A stretch of 64,000 bases of DNA from Paenibacillus castaneae (GTDB taxonomy: Bacteria > Bacillota > Bacilli > Paenibacillales > Paenibacillaceae), in contig NZ_KZ614144.1 of assembly GCF_002884445.1 (NCBI RefSeq), forward strand, positions 2,370,290 to 2,434,289, in the 5' to 3' direction. Shown piece by piece: positions 26,013-34,541 of this stretch; the first letter of the stretch is position 1, and every line of letters starts with the position of its first letter. The position numbers were made by a program, and so were the translations under genes. A model generated the notes under the pieces. The model did no database searches and had not been told where the DNA came from. It saw only the letters and a program-made list of their open reading frames with translations.

Positions 26013-26057
26013 AAAGGGCCGCATTCGCGACGAAATATCGCGATGCGGCCCTTCTTT
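26013..26057. terminator. Strong bidirectional terminator
   Basis: AAGGGCCGCATTCGCGA pairs with TCGCGATGCGGCCCTT with one mismatch, with A- and T-rich flanks, so it can end both the thioredoxin gene and cimA. Confidence 0.93.
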
Positions 26058-26060
26058 GGC

Positions 26061-27677
26061 CTATTGATTAATGAGACCGATTCGGTCCAATGGATCTACT
26101 TGGATGCTGTCAACCTTATCCATGCCGAGGAGAGCGTAACGTATGCTGTCTACCAGCGCTTCCCAGCTCGCTTCGATTACATTGCTGGAGACGCCGACCG
26201 TGCTCCATGTATTGTCCAGCCCGGTTGATTCAATAAGAACTCGCACTTTACCTGCTGTAGCATCCTTCTCGTCAATGACACGAACTTTATAATCGGATAG
26301 ATGGATTCGTTCGATGTTGGGATAAAACTGAACGAGAGCTTTGCGCAGCGCGTTATCGAGCGCATTAACCGGTCCGTTGCCTTCGGCGGCGGTGTAAACC
26401 TGCTGTCCGCCTACATTTATTTTTACGATGGCTTCTGAAGCCATATGGCCATTCTTTTTCTCGACATGCATTTTGAAGGATTCAACCTGGAATACTTCCG
26501 TAGTCTCTCCGCCAAATGCCTCTCGCAATAAGAGCTCTAAAGAAGCGTCAGCGCCTTCAAACTGATAACCCTGATGCTCAAGCTCTTTAATCTGATCCAT
26601 GATCAGCTTTGTTTTTTCGTTATTCGCATTAACATCAAGACCAAGCTCTTGAGCTTTGGATATAATATTGCTTTGCCCTGCAAGCTCAGACACAAGAATA
26701 CGCTGCTTATTGCCAACAAGCTCAGGCTGAATATGCTCATAGGTCTTCGAATCCTTCATAATGGCAGATACATGAATCCCGCCCTTATGCGCGAATGCGG
26801 CATTGCCGACAAAGGCTTGACCGACTGGCATATGAACATTGGCGATTTCACTTACGTAACGCGCTGTTCCGGTTAAGGAACGAATCTTTTCTTCCGGAAG
26901 CACGTCATAGTTCATCTTGATCTGAAGGTTCGGGATAATGGAACAAAGATTGGCATTGCCGCAGCGTTCGCCATATCCATTGATCGTTCCCTGCACTTGG
27001 CGAGCGCCCGCACCGACGGCAGCAAGCGCATTGGCTACTGCAAGCTCACAGTCATTATGAGTATGGATTCCGATCGGTGTCGATAATTCCTGTGTCACTC
27101 GCGTTACGATATCGTGAATTTCACCTGGCAGCGTGCCGCCATTCGTATCGCATAGAACGAGCCAATTAGCTCCAGCATCCTGTGCTTTTCTTAAAACGGA
27201 CAATGCGTATTCCGGGTTGTTTTTGTAGCCGTCGAAAAAATGCTCAGCATCAAACAAAGCTTCCATGCCGTTCTGTTTTAAGAATGCAACGGAATCATAA
27301 ATCATGGAAAGATTCTCATCTAAAGTCGTTTGCAGGGCGGTATGTACATGGAAATCCCATGATTTTCCCACAAGTGTCGCGGCAGGAACGCCTGATTCGG
27401 CGATGCGTACGAGGCTTGCATCCTGCTCAGCCAAGCTGTTTTTACGGCGCGTGCTTCCGAATGCGGTTATTTTTGCGTTAAGATTGAATGCTTTAATCCT
27501 TTGGAAAAACTCAATATCCTTACTGTTGCTTCCGGGATTTCCGCCTTCAATATAATGAACGCCCAACGCGTCGAGCTTCTGGGCAATTTTTAATTTATCA
27601 TCCGCCGACAGGCTAATCCCTTCGCCTTGTGTACCGTCACGCAGCGTCGTATCGAAGATCGAAATAATTTTTGTCAT
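26061..27677 (-). CDS. cimA: (R)-citramalate synthase
   Basis: A 538-residue enzyme that joins pyruvate and acetyl-CoA to citramalate, the first step of a threonine-independent isoleucine route. The catalytic domain has FDTTLRDGTQGEGISLS, HTHNDCELAVANALAAV, GTINGYGERCGNANL and HKGGIHVSA; the C-terminal third is the LeuA allosteric domain, which binds the feedback amino acid. The combination fits the CimA subfamily rather than LeuA. ATG at 27677 has GAAGGAGG upstream; the frame extends 10 codons further without a better site. It is far from other branched-chain genes here. Confidence 0.9.
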   Translation of the reverse strand: MTKIISIFDTTLRDGTQGEGISLSADDKLKIAQKLDALGVHYIEGGNPGSNSKDIEFFQRIKAFNLNAKITAFGSTRRKNSLAEQDASLVRIAESGVPAATLVGKSWDFHVHTALQTTLDENLSMIYDSVAFLKQNGMEALFDAEHFFDGYKNNPEYALSVLRKAQDAGANWLVLCDTNGGTLPGEIHDIVTRVTQELSTPIGIHTHNDCELAVANALAAVGAGARQVQGTINGYGERCGNANLCSIIPNLQIKMNYDVLPEEKIRSLTGTARYVSEIANVHMPVGQAFVGNAAFAHKGGIHVSAIMKDSKTYEHIQPELVGNKQRILVSELAGQSNIISKAQELGLDVNANNEKTKLIMDQIKELEHQGYQFEGADASLELLLREAFGGETTEVFQVESFKMHVEKKNGHMASEAIVKINVGGQQVYTAAEGNGPVNALDNALRKALVQFYPNIERIHLSDYKVRVIDEKDATAGKVRVLIESTGLDNTWSTVGVSSNVIEASWEALVDSIRYALLGMDKVDSIQVDPLDRIGLINQ

Positions 27678-27878
27678 AATGGGGACGCCTCCTTCACTCT
27701 TAGCCAATTCAAATCATAATTTAATATTATAACACTTGTTGTTGTGAAAGTAGAGAGGGAGAAACAATTTTTGTCATCCAATTTATCTGTTCGTTGACTT
27801 GCCCTTATTGGAATTGTATGCTGATGGTGATTAATGATAAGAAAGCTTATTGTTCTAGAATAGGCGGTGCAGCATACA

Positions 27879-29168
27879 ATGATGACAAATGTGGATAAGC
27901 ATTATCCGGCGAAGGGCCGAGTTATTATTCATTTAGATATGAATGCCTTCTATTGCTCCGTGCATGAAGCAGAGGAACCTGAGAAATATAAGGGGAGGCC
28001 GACCGCAGTATCGGGCAGCGTGGAACAGCGCAAGGGCATTTTGGTTACATGCTCTTATCCGGCTAGACGCAAAGGAATTAAGACGGGAATGACAGTAAGA
28101 CAAGCGCTTAAGCTCTGTCCCGAGCTCATTTTAATTAAGCCTGATTTTAATTTGTATCGCAAATACTCACATGGATTTATGTCCGTAGCCAGGCAATACA
28201 CTCCGATGGTTGAGGCTGTTTCAATTGATGAGTGCTATATGGATATTACAGGCTCCAAAATGTTCGGTTCACCGCTTGAGATCGCAGCTTCTCTACAAAA
28301 TCGAATTCAAAAGGAATGGTCCTTGCCTTGCTCCATTGGCTTAGCTCCGAACAAACTGCTCGCTAAGATGGCATCCGACATGAAGAAGCCGAACGGTCTC
28401 ACGGTGCTTCGCATTCGGGATGTTAAGCATGTATTATGGGATAAACCTTGCGATACACTGTTTGGCATCGGTAGGAAGACGGCCGAAAAGCTGGAGAAGC
28501 TGAATATACGGACGATCGGACAGCTGGCGGACACTGACGAAATGGTTCTCAATAAGCATTTTGGCGTAATGGGATCATGGATGAAATCTGCTGCTTTCGG
28601 CATTGATCATTCGGAAGTTAATCCAAACCGGGAACGAAATAAGTCCATTGGCCATACGACAACGCTTCCTAATGACATTACAGCTCGCGAGGATGTATTC
28701 CGCGTTCTGCTTAACTTATCCGATCAAACTGGAAGAAGGCTGAGAAGACAGAAGCTGGTTGCGACAACCGTCCAAATAACGATCAGAAAGCCAGATATGA
28801 CGACGATTACCCGTTCGCATACGCTGGATGCGCCAACACAATCAACTGACGATATTTATAGAGAAGCATGTCAGCTTTATGATAAGCATTGGAAGAGCGG
28901 TGGTGGCATTCGATTGCTCGGCGTTACGCTGCAAAATTTATCTCTCTTGGAGGAGTCTGCGCTGCAGCTTGATTTGTTCAACTATGAACAGCAGCCTCGC
29001 AAGGAAGCATTAACGAAAGCGATGGATAAGCTAAGAGATCGTTTTGGCGAGGACGCAGTGTTAACGGCTGGAATGCTTGGCGATGATCCTTCAACCTTAA
29101 TAAGGAATAAACGAATTCGCGGTACATCCTTGCAAAAGGATGATAGTTTGTTATATATTGATGAGTGA
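27879..29168 (+). CDS. dinB: DNA polymerase IV (Y family)
   Basis: A 429-residue translesion polymerase. Palm motifs HLDMNAFYCSV and SIDECYMDITG carry the catalytic acidic residues; FGIGRKTAEKLEKLNIRTIG is the helix-hairpin-helix of the thumb, and the little finger follows. The C terminus ends without an obvious beta-clamp motif, although LQLDLFN (about residue 367) fits a clamp-binding peptide. I chose ATG at 27879; the in-frame GTG at 27867 overlaps AGGCGG. I see no convincing LexA box upstream. The gene stands alone before the ferredoxin gene. Confidence 0.95.
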   Translation: MMTNVDKHYPAKGRVIIHLDMNAFYCSVHEAEEPEKYKGRPTAVSGSVEQRKGILVTCSYPARRKGIKTGMTVRQALKLCPELILIKPDFNLYRKYSHGFMSVARQYTPMVEAVSIDECYMDITGSKMFGSPLEIAASLQNRIQKEWSLPCSIGLAPNKLLAKMASDMKKPNGLTVLRIRDVKHVLWDKPCDTLFGIGRKTAEKLEKLNIRTIGQLADTDEMVLNKHFGVMGSWMKSAAFGIDHSEVNPNRERNKSIGHTTTLPNDITAREDVFRVLLNLSDQTGRRLRRQKLVATTVQITIRKPDMTTITRSHTLDAPTQSTDDIYREACQLYDKHWKSGGGIRLLGVTLQNLSLLEESALQLDLFNYEQQPRKEALTKAMDKLRDRFGEDAVLTAGMLGDDPSTLIRNKRIRGTSLQKDDSLLYIDE

Positions 29169-29212
29169 AGCTTGACTGTATAGAGACGAGATTATTCCGT
29201 ATTTTTATTTAG

Positions 29213-29461
<249 letters not shown>

Positions 29462-29478
29462 TCTTCCATAGCAATCAT

Positions 29479-29523
29479 GAGCTCCTACTCGCAAGTTTCA
29501 GCTGCGAGCAGGAGCTTTTTTCT
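29479..29523 (+). terminator. Intrinsic terminator of the ferredoxin gene
   Basis: GCTCCT-A-CTCGCA pairs with TGCGAG-C-AGGAGC, followed by TTTTTTCTG. Confidence 0.92.
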
Positions 29524-29616
29524 GTTATCAGGGCAGGGAATGATCACAGAATTGCAATGAAAGTCCTTTCCTGCCGATATAGTGACTATACATCATGCAA
29601 GCAGGGAGGATAAGGG

Positions 29617-31023
29617 ATGGACTCTCCAGAGGATATGTTTTATTTGAAGCAATTTGTGAAGAAGCATCCTGATAACCGAATGGGCTGGTATTTGCTCGGC
29701 AAGCAATATATGCTGGCGGGCAAAGAAGGGAAAGCTAATTACTGCTTCATACAGGCGGGTGAGGTATATGATGCATTCGAGCATGAAAGCCATCCGTTAT
29801 CAGAAAATCAGCTACAATTGCTAAAGCAGTGGGAAAAGCAGCAAAACAAGAAGAAGCTTACAAGACGTACGATGTTGTTAGCTGGTTCGCTCTTGCTTCT
29901 TGCCATGCTTATACCCGCTAACGGGACCGTACATAATGAACAAGCGCAGCAACCAATAACGAGCACACAAGCCGATGTACCACAAGTTGGAGTTGTATAC
30001 GTGCCGAAGAAAGAGCTATATCCCATTGGGCATGCCTGGAACAATATGATGTCAGCTGGCACTGAGTTGCCCCTGCTGACAATTGCGGCAAAATTGGAAG
30101 AAGATACAGGCTGGCGGAAATGGACGGGTAAAACGAAGCTTTTGATGAGTGTTGAGAGAGGGATGAATAGAGAAGCGCTGCAGGTAAGCATGCTGGACCG
30201 AGAAACCTGCTCCTGCGAGCCTGCTGATGCCTCCGCCATTGCAGATAAATACAAGCAATGGAGTAAGCAGCAAGAGACGCATTGGACGCTTGCAAGCGCA
30301 ATCTATCACTATGAGCGCAGAAATAAGAAATGGCCTGAGAAGCTGGATGACCTCATTCGACCCTATCCTAATAATGTGTTAGCTGGTGAGCGTGAAGGAA
30401 TGAGAGAGATGTTCGCTGGTGTTGTAAAGAAGCTGAAATATTCGCAGGCGCTTAAGAATGGATTAGCTGACCCTGATGACTTAGAGTCTATGGATCAACA
30501 GCAGAGTGATCGGGATATCCTGAAGACGAAGTCTGCGACATTGATTGTTGGTACGAACGGAATGCTGGATAAACAGTGGAGTCAGCCTCTTGAGATTGTC
30601 GTGGATAAAGCAACCTATAGTCTAGCAGTCGTTCAAGGCAATATTATTGTTCGAAGCTTCAAGGTGGGGCTCGGAGGTGATGAAACACCCGAGGGCAGCT
30701 TCTATATCAGTGAGAAGGTGAAAAATCCGAACGGGCGTGATGACGGCATATTTGGCAGCAGAGGGATGACGCTGTCTAATACACTGTATGCCATTCATGG
30801 AACCGATGATCCCCGCAGTATAGGCAAGGACGAATCGCTTGGCTGCGTTCGCATGAAAAAAGACGATGTGGAAGAGCTGTTTGATATCGTACCGCTAGGA
30901 ACGGTTGTTAAAATAAAAAACGGGACGCTTCCATCCAGCGCGCAGCCTTCAGCCGAAAGATTCAAGCTGGAACCGCGGCAGAACGAAACCAATCCCGTCA
31001 AAACGTATAAATGGCTTTCGTAA
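29617..31023 (+). CDS. L,D-transpeptidase (YkuD domain) with N-terminal TPR-like region
   Basis: A 468-residue membrane-anchored protein. Residues 1-60 form a TPR-like helical segment (WYLLGKQYMLAGKEGKANYC), predicted cytosolic; a membrane helix lies at about 86-101; the extracellular part ends in a YkuD L,D-transpeptidase domain. The catalytic motif is HGTDDP with His394, then SLGCVRM with Cys410. It probably crosslinks peptidoglycan or attaches proteins. The long region between helix and YkuD domain is unassigned. ATG follows GGGAGGATAA. It stands alone, next to a small membrane protein on the other strand. Confidence 0.92.
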   Translation: MDSPEDMFYLKQFVKKHPDNRMGWYLLGKQYMLAGKEGKANYCFIQAGEVYDAFEHESHPLSENQLQLLKQWEKQQNKKKLTRRTMLLAGSLLLLAMLIPANGTVHNEQAQQPITSTQADVPQVGVVYVPKKELYPIGHAWNNMMSAGTELPLLTIAAKLEEDTGWRKWTGKTKLLMSVERGMNREALQVSMLDRETCSCEPADASAIADKYKQWSKQQETHWTLASAIYHYERRNKKWPEKLDDLIRPYPNNVLAGEREGMREMFAGVVKKLKYSQALKNGLADPDDLESMDQQQSDRDILKTKSATLIVGTNGMLDKQWSQPLEIVVDKATYSLAVVQGNIIVRSFKVGLGGDETPEGSFYISEKVKNPNGRDDGIFGSRGMTLSNTLYAIHGTDDPRSIGKDESLGCVRMKKDDVEELFDIVPLGTVVKIKNGTLPSSAQPSAERFKLEPRQNETNPVKTYKWLS

Positions 31024-31028
31024 ATGAA

Positions 31029-31169
31029 TTACGAGGAGACGATCAGAAGCACAGCGACTGCGATAACGACAACGCCAACAATGGCGCCGACCCAGATCAA
31101 CGCTTTCTTGTTTACTTCTTCCTTCGGCTTCACTTTCATCGTTGCCGGTTTTCTTTTTGCTGAACTCAT
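31029..31169 (-). CDS. 46-residue single-pass membrane protein
   Basis: A short frame between the transpeptidase and pyrD encodes 46 residues: a basic N-terminal half (MSSAKRKPATMKVKPKEEV) and one membrane helix near residues 24-44, ending in SS. ATG at 31169 is preceded by AGAGAGG nine bases upstream, and TAA lies at 31029-31031, six bases past the transpeptidase stop on the other strand. Such small tail-anchored or single-pass proteins are common but hard to identify. Function is unknown. The clean ribosome binding site and helix support it. Confidence 0.7.
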   Translation of the reverse strand: MSSAKRKPATMKVKPKEEVNKKALIWVGAIVGVVVIAVAVLLIVSS

Positions 31170-31344
31170 GGACAATCAACCTCTCTATCACATAGTCAAA
31201 TATAGTATGCTCTCATTGTAATCGTTTTCTATAGAAGCCGCAATATAAGGGAGGCTTGTACCTTGGGTGCAAGCTCTTTTCTTTTTGATTCAAAAAAGTT
31301 AAAATGACAGAATAGTACCTACATCCCAGAACGGAGTGAGCAAG

Positions 31345-32442
31345 TTGCTTTATTCTTCAATTTTGAAGCCTATTTTTTTTCGGATGGACCCTGAAAAGGC
31401 GCATCACCTCGTTATAGACGGTCTGGCGGCAGGAGGCAAAGTGCCAGGACTGAATGGTATAATGAATGCAATGTACGGCGTAGCGAAGTCGCCTGAGCTT
31501 GCAACGGAGCTGTTCGGTTTGCACTTTCCTCATCCTGTAGGACTTGCTGCTGGCTTGGACAAAAACGGCAAGGCAGCAGACGGCTTCTCCAGCGTTGGTT
31601 TCGGATTTGCTGAAGTGGGAACCGTAACTCCAAAGGGACAACTAGGCAATGATCAGCCGCGATTATTCCGTCTACCTTCTGATGAAGCGCTAATTAATAG
31701 GATGGGCTTTAATAATGACGGAACGGCGGCTATGGCTAAGCGTCTGGCCCGCCGCAAAATCAGCCGCATTCCTGTCGCTGTAAATATCGGCAAAAACAAA
31801 ACGACGCCTAACGAGCTCGCACATGAGGACTACCAGACTTGTATTAGAGATTTATATGCTTACGGTGATTTTTTTGTAGTCAATATCAGCTCTCCGAACA
31901 CCCCTGATTTACGTGATTTACAGCATGGTGATGAGCTGAGAAGACTGCTAAGCTCCGTTAATCAGGAGATAATTACGCAAGCGTCCAAATCAGGAAAGAA
32001 AGCAAAGCCGGTTCTTGTTAAAATTGCGCCGGATATGACGGATGAGCAGCTAGCGCTTACCGTTGATACGATAATGGAAAGCGGAGTATCAGGAATTATT
32101 GCGACGAATACAACTTTATCGCGAGAAGGACTTGGGCATGCGAATGCAAGAGAAGCAGGAGGTCTTAGTGGCAAGCCGCTGAAAGACCGCTCGACTGAAG
32201 TTATTCGCTCTGTATACCGCCAGACAGGTGGGCAGCTGCCAATAATCGGCTCGGGAGGCATCTTCACGGCACAGGATGCATACGATAAAATCCGCGCTGG
32301 AGCATCATTGGTTGAAATTTATACGGCGCTTATTTACAAAGGGCCCGGGGTGCTTCGTGAGCTGACGAATGGACTAAAGGAATGTTTACATAGGGATGGT
32401 TACCGCAATATTGCAGAAGCAGTAGGGGCAGATCATCGTTAA
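31345..32442 (+). CDS. pyrD: Dihydroorotate dehydrogenase, quinone type (class 2)
   Basis: A 365-residue flavoprotein oxidising dihydroorotate to orotate in pyrimidine synthesis, passing electrons to quinone. The start MLYSSILKPIFFRMDPEKAH is the class-2 membrane-associating helix; HPVGLAAGLDKNGKAADG, VNISSPNTPDLRDLQ (with the catalytic Ser), ATNTTLSREGL and the FMN-binding GSGGIFTAQDA follow. TTG at 31345 has CGGAG eight bases upstream and gives the usual N terminus; GTG at 31336 is an alternative. Bacilli more often carry class 1B with an operon pyr cluster, so this single class-2 gene is notable. A RelQ-type gene follows after 17 bases. Confidence 0.93.
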   Translation: MLYSSILKPIFFRMDPEKAHHLVIDGLAAGGKVPGLNGIMNAMYGVAKSPELATELFGLHFPHPVGLAAGLDKNGKAADGFSSVGFGFAEVGTVTPKGQLGNDQPRLFRLPSDEALINRMGFNNDGTAAMAKRLARRKISRIPVAVNIGKNKTTPNELAHEDYQTCIRDLYAYGDFFVVNISSPNTPDLRDLQHGDELRRLLSSVNQEIITQASKSGKKAKPVLVKIAPDMTDEQLALTVDTIMESGVSGIIATNTTLSREGLGHANAREAGGLSGKPLKDRSTEVIRSVYRQTGGQLPIIGSGGIFTAQDAYDKIRAGASLVEIYTALIYKGPGVLRELTNGLKECLHRDGYRNIAEAVGADHR

Positions 32443-32459
32443 GAACAGGAGGAGGCCGG

Positions 32460-33263
32460 ATGGACGGTAGAGACTGGAATCTATTTTTACAGCCTTATGA
32501 ACAAGCGGTTGAAGAGCTTAAAGTGAAATTTAAGACGATGCGAGTGGAATTGAAGATAAGAGAAGCTTATGCGCCGATTGAATTTGTTACCGGCAGAGTA
32601 AAGCGGATTTCTAGTATATTGGAGAAGGCCAAGCGTCTGAATGTTCCATCGCATCAGTTGGACACCGGTATAGAAGATATTGCGGGCATTCGGATTATGT
32701 GTCAGTTTGTAGATGATATCCACAGGGTAGCAAGCTTGATTCGCAGTCGCAGAGATTTGACGCTCGTATACGAGAAGGATTACATTACACACTTCAAAGA
32801 CAGCGGCTACCGCAGCTATCATATGATTGTGGAATACCCTGTTCAGACGGCTCTCGGGTACAAAATTGTGCTTGCCGAAATACAAATCCGCACATTGGCA
32901 ATGAATTTCTGGGCTACGATTGAGCATTCCTTGAATTATAAATTTAAAGAAAGCCTGCCGGAGGACGTGCGTGAGCGCTTGAAAAAAGCAGCAGAAGCGG
33001 CATCCCAGCTCGATACGGAAATGACCAGCATTAGGCAGGAAATATTGGATGCGCAAACCGAGTTTGAGGAGCAATCCAACGTCGTTTCTAAGGTGCTGAA
33101 GGGCATTCAGGATTTGTATTTCTATCATCGCGTTCGCGAGGCGGCGCAATTTCAAATGAGATTCAACGAGAGGTTCGAGAAAGAGGATTATCATGGGCTG
33201 AATCAATTATCGCTTGATATTCAAACAGCTATCGGCAAAGCCAAAAAAGGCAATCAAAATTAA
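32460..33263 (+). CDS. relQ: Small alarmone synthetase (RelQ/YjbM type)
   Basis: A 267-residue single-domain (p)ppGpp synthetase. Synthetase motifs are YAPIEFVTGRVKRISSIL near residue 37, EDIAGIRIMCQF, HFKDSGYRSYHMIV and LAEIQIRTLAMNFWATIEH. There is no hydrolase domain and no TGS/ACT regulatory region, so it only makes the alarmone. It is longer at the C terminus than B. subtilis YjbM, with an extra helical region (about residues 200-267). ATG lies after AGGAGGAGG. The 17-base gap after pyrD suggests cotranscription, linking alarmone and pyrimidine synthesis only by position. Confidence 0.93.
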   Translation: MDGRDWNLFLQPYEQAVEELKVKFKTMRVELKIREAYAPIEFVTGRVKRISSILEKAKRLNVPSHQLDTGIEDIAGIRIMCQFVDDIHRVASLIRSRRDLTLVYEKDYITHFKDSGYRSYHMIVEYPVQTALGYKIVLAEIQIRTLAMNFWATIEHSLNYKFKESLPEDVRERLKKAAEAASQLDTEMTSIRQEILDAQTEFEEQSNVVSKVLKGIQDLYFYHRVREAAQFQMRFNERFEKEDYHGLNQLSLDIQTAIGKAKKGNQN

Positions 33264-33298
33264 TGAAGGCTCGATAGGAGTCTTAATGCATAATAAAA

Positions 33299-33337
33299 GG
33301 GTATCCCCTTAGTTATAATCGTGGGGATACCCTTTTT
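33299..33337 (+). terminator. Intrinsic terminator of pyrD-relQ
   Basis: GGGTATCCCC (33299-33308) and GGGGATACCC (33323-33332) pair perfectly, followed by TTTTTG. It also lies just downstream of the convergent lipoprotein gene. Confidence 0.92.
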
Positions 33338-33347
33338 GCTGTTGTGA

Positions 33348-33884
33348 CTAGTTTCTGGATTTCTTTGGCTTGTAGGAAGCGTCTATTGCGTCACGAATCT
33401 CATCGGGGGACTTGCCTTGCTTATTTAGCGCAAGGACATCCTCCATCTCTTTTTTGCATATGCCGCAGCTTGTGCTGTGATTTGTCCAGGTTACGCTGCC
33501 ATCATCCGCTGAATGCTCCGCCAAATAGCAGCGAAGGAGTGAGTCATGCGGTGTTTCAACAGCTAATCCGTCCATACAGCCGCAGTAGCAGTTAATGCCG
33601 CTCATTAGATCCATATGATCATGAACCTGCTTGTACAGATCGGATGTATGAGGAGTGTAATCGGAAAGAAAAGTCGGCAGCTTGTCGAAGGAAGCGGTTG
33701 TTTCCCAAGTTTCGGAGCCATGCATATGTTGAGCGCCAGCTTTGTCGTCCTTCGAAAGGCTGCATGCTGTAAGCACGGTAAAGAACGCAAATACGAGCAG
33801 TAATGCATATACAAGGCTCCGAATATGCGAGCCGGATTGCTCTTCACCAGTATGTTCCACCGTTATGCGCTCATCATTTATCAA
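33348..33884 (-). CDS. PCYCGC-motif lipoprotein
   Basis: A 178-residue exported protein. A basic N terminus is followed by a hydrophobic segment (about residues 25-40) and the lipobox LTAC, with Cys41 as the lipidated residue. The family motif is NCYCGC (Cys99, Cys101, Cys103), here GINCYCGCM, and a second CGIC pair lies further on. The PF13798-type family has no known function; the cysteine cluster suggests binding a metal or redox partner. Its ATG overlaps the stop of the upstream thioredoxin gene by four bases (ATGA), so the two are translationally coupled. Confidence 0.88.
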   Translation of the reverse strand: MINDERITVEHTGEEQSGSHIRSLVYALLLVFAFFTVLTACSLSKDDKAGAQHMHGSETWETTASFDKLPTFLSDYTPHTSDLYKQVHDHMDLMSGINCYCGCMDGLAVETPHDSLLRCYLAEHSADDGSVTWTNHSTSCGICKKEMEDVLALNKQGKSPDEIRDAIDASYKPKKSRN

Positions 33885-34399
33885 TTGGCCACAGCTCCTG
33901 AATATTTGTTGAAGAACTCTCTGAAATCATCCAATGAATAGCCTGATCCTGGTGCGCCTTCAGCAAGGCCGCCTTCTAATCGAGCTACTTCTACTCCGTC
34001 TTTGAAATAGGCAAGCGTAGGTGTGTACTCAACGTTGTATTTGTTGAAATAGCTTGGGAACTCCCGTAAATTGAACTGAGGCAGATCAATGCCAAGCTCC
34101 TTAACTAAAGGCATTAATTGCGGCGTCGTATGCATGCAATGGCTGCAATCGGAAGCAAACATATAAACGAAGAAATCTTCCTTGTCAGCAACCTTCTTGT
34201 CCAATTCCGCCGGTAATATGATATTCTGATAATTAGGGTTATCCAGCAGCTTGCGTGTTTCCGGATTTAGTTGGGATACAGGCTTGTCATATAAAGCATT
34301 TACCTTACCGTTGTTATTAATTACAAAAATTGCGCCGAACAGAATAATAATGATACCGATGTACACATAAATCATTTTGATCTTGCTTTTCTTTTTCAT
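33881..34399 (-). CDS. Membrane-anchored thioredoxin-like protein
   Basis: A 172-residue protein with an N-terminal signal anchor (about residues 9-27) and an extracytoplasmic thioredoxin fold: the active site CSHC (Cys85, Cys88) and the cis-proline YTPTLAYF. The CSHC site differs from the CGPC of general thioredoxins. It is coupled with the PCYCGC lipoprotein gene downstream, so it probably maintains or delivers thiols to that protein or its client. ATG at 34399 has CGGAGG upstream; the frame extends to 34441 without a better start. Confidence 0.88.
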   Translation of the reverse strand: MKKKSKIKMIYVYIGIIIILFGAIFVINNNGKVNALYDKPVSQLNPETRKLLDNPNYQNIILPAELDKKVADKEDFFVYMFASDCSHCMHTTPQLMPLVKELGIDLPQFNLREFPSYFNKYNVEYTPTLAYFKDGVEVARLEGGLAEGAPGSGYSLDDFREFFNKYSGAVAN

Positions 34400-34541
34400 T
34401 CGTATGACTACCTCCGAAACGTGTTTTAGGTGGACCTGCAAATACTGAACGGCATGTCCTTACTTTTCTATATTATATAACAAAGCTGAATAAGTATGAA
34501 AGAGCAGCAGAAGCATTAATAATTGGCAGGAGGAAGTCAGC

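Noticed and set aside
27720-27866. LexA (SOS) box upstream of dinB
   Set aside because: TGTTCGTT and TTCTAGAA recall parts of the motif, but no GAAC-N4-GTTC dyad is present.
32487-33206. 239-codon minus-strand frame opposite relQ
   Set aside because: Shadow of a strongly supported alarmone synthetase; no ribosome binding site and no protein-like motif.
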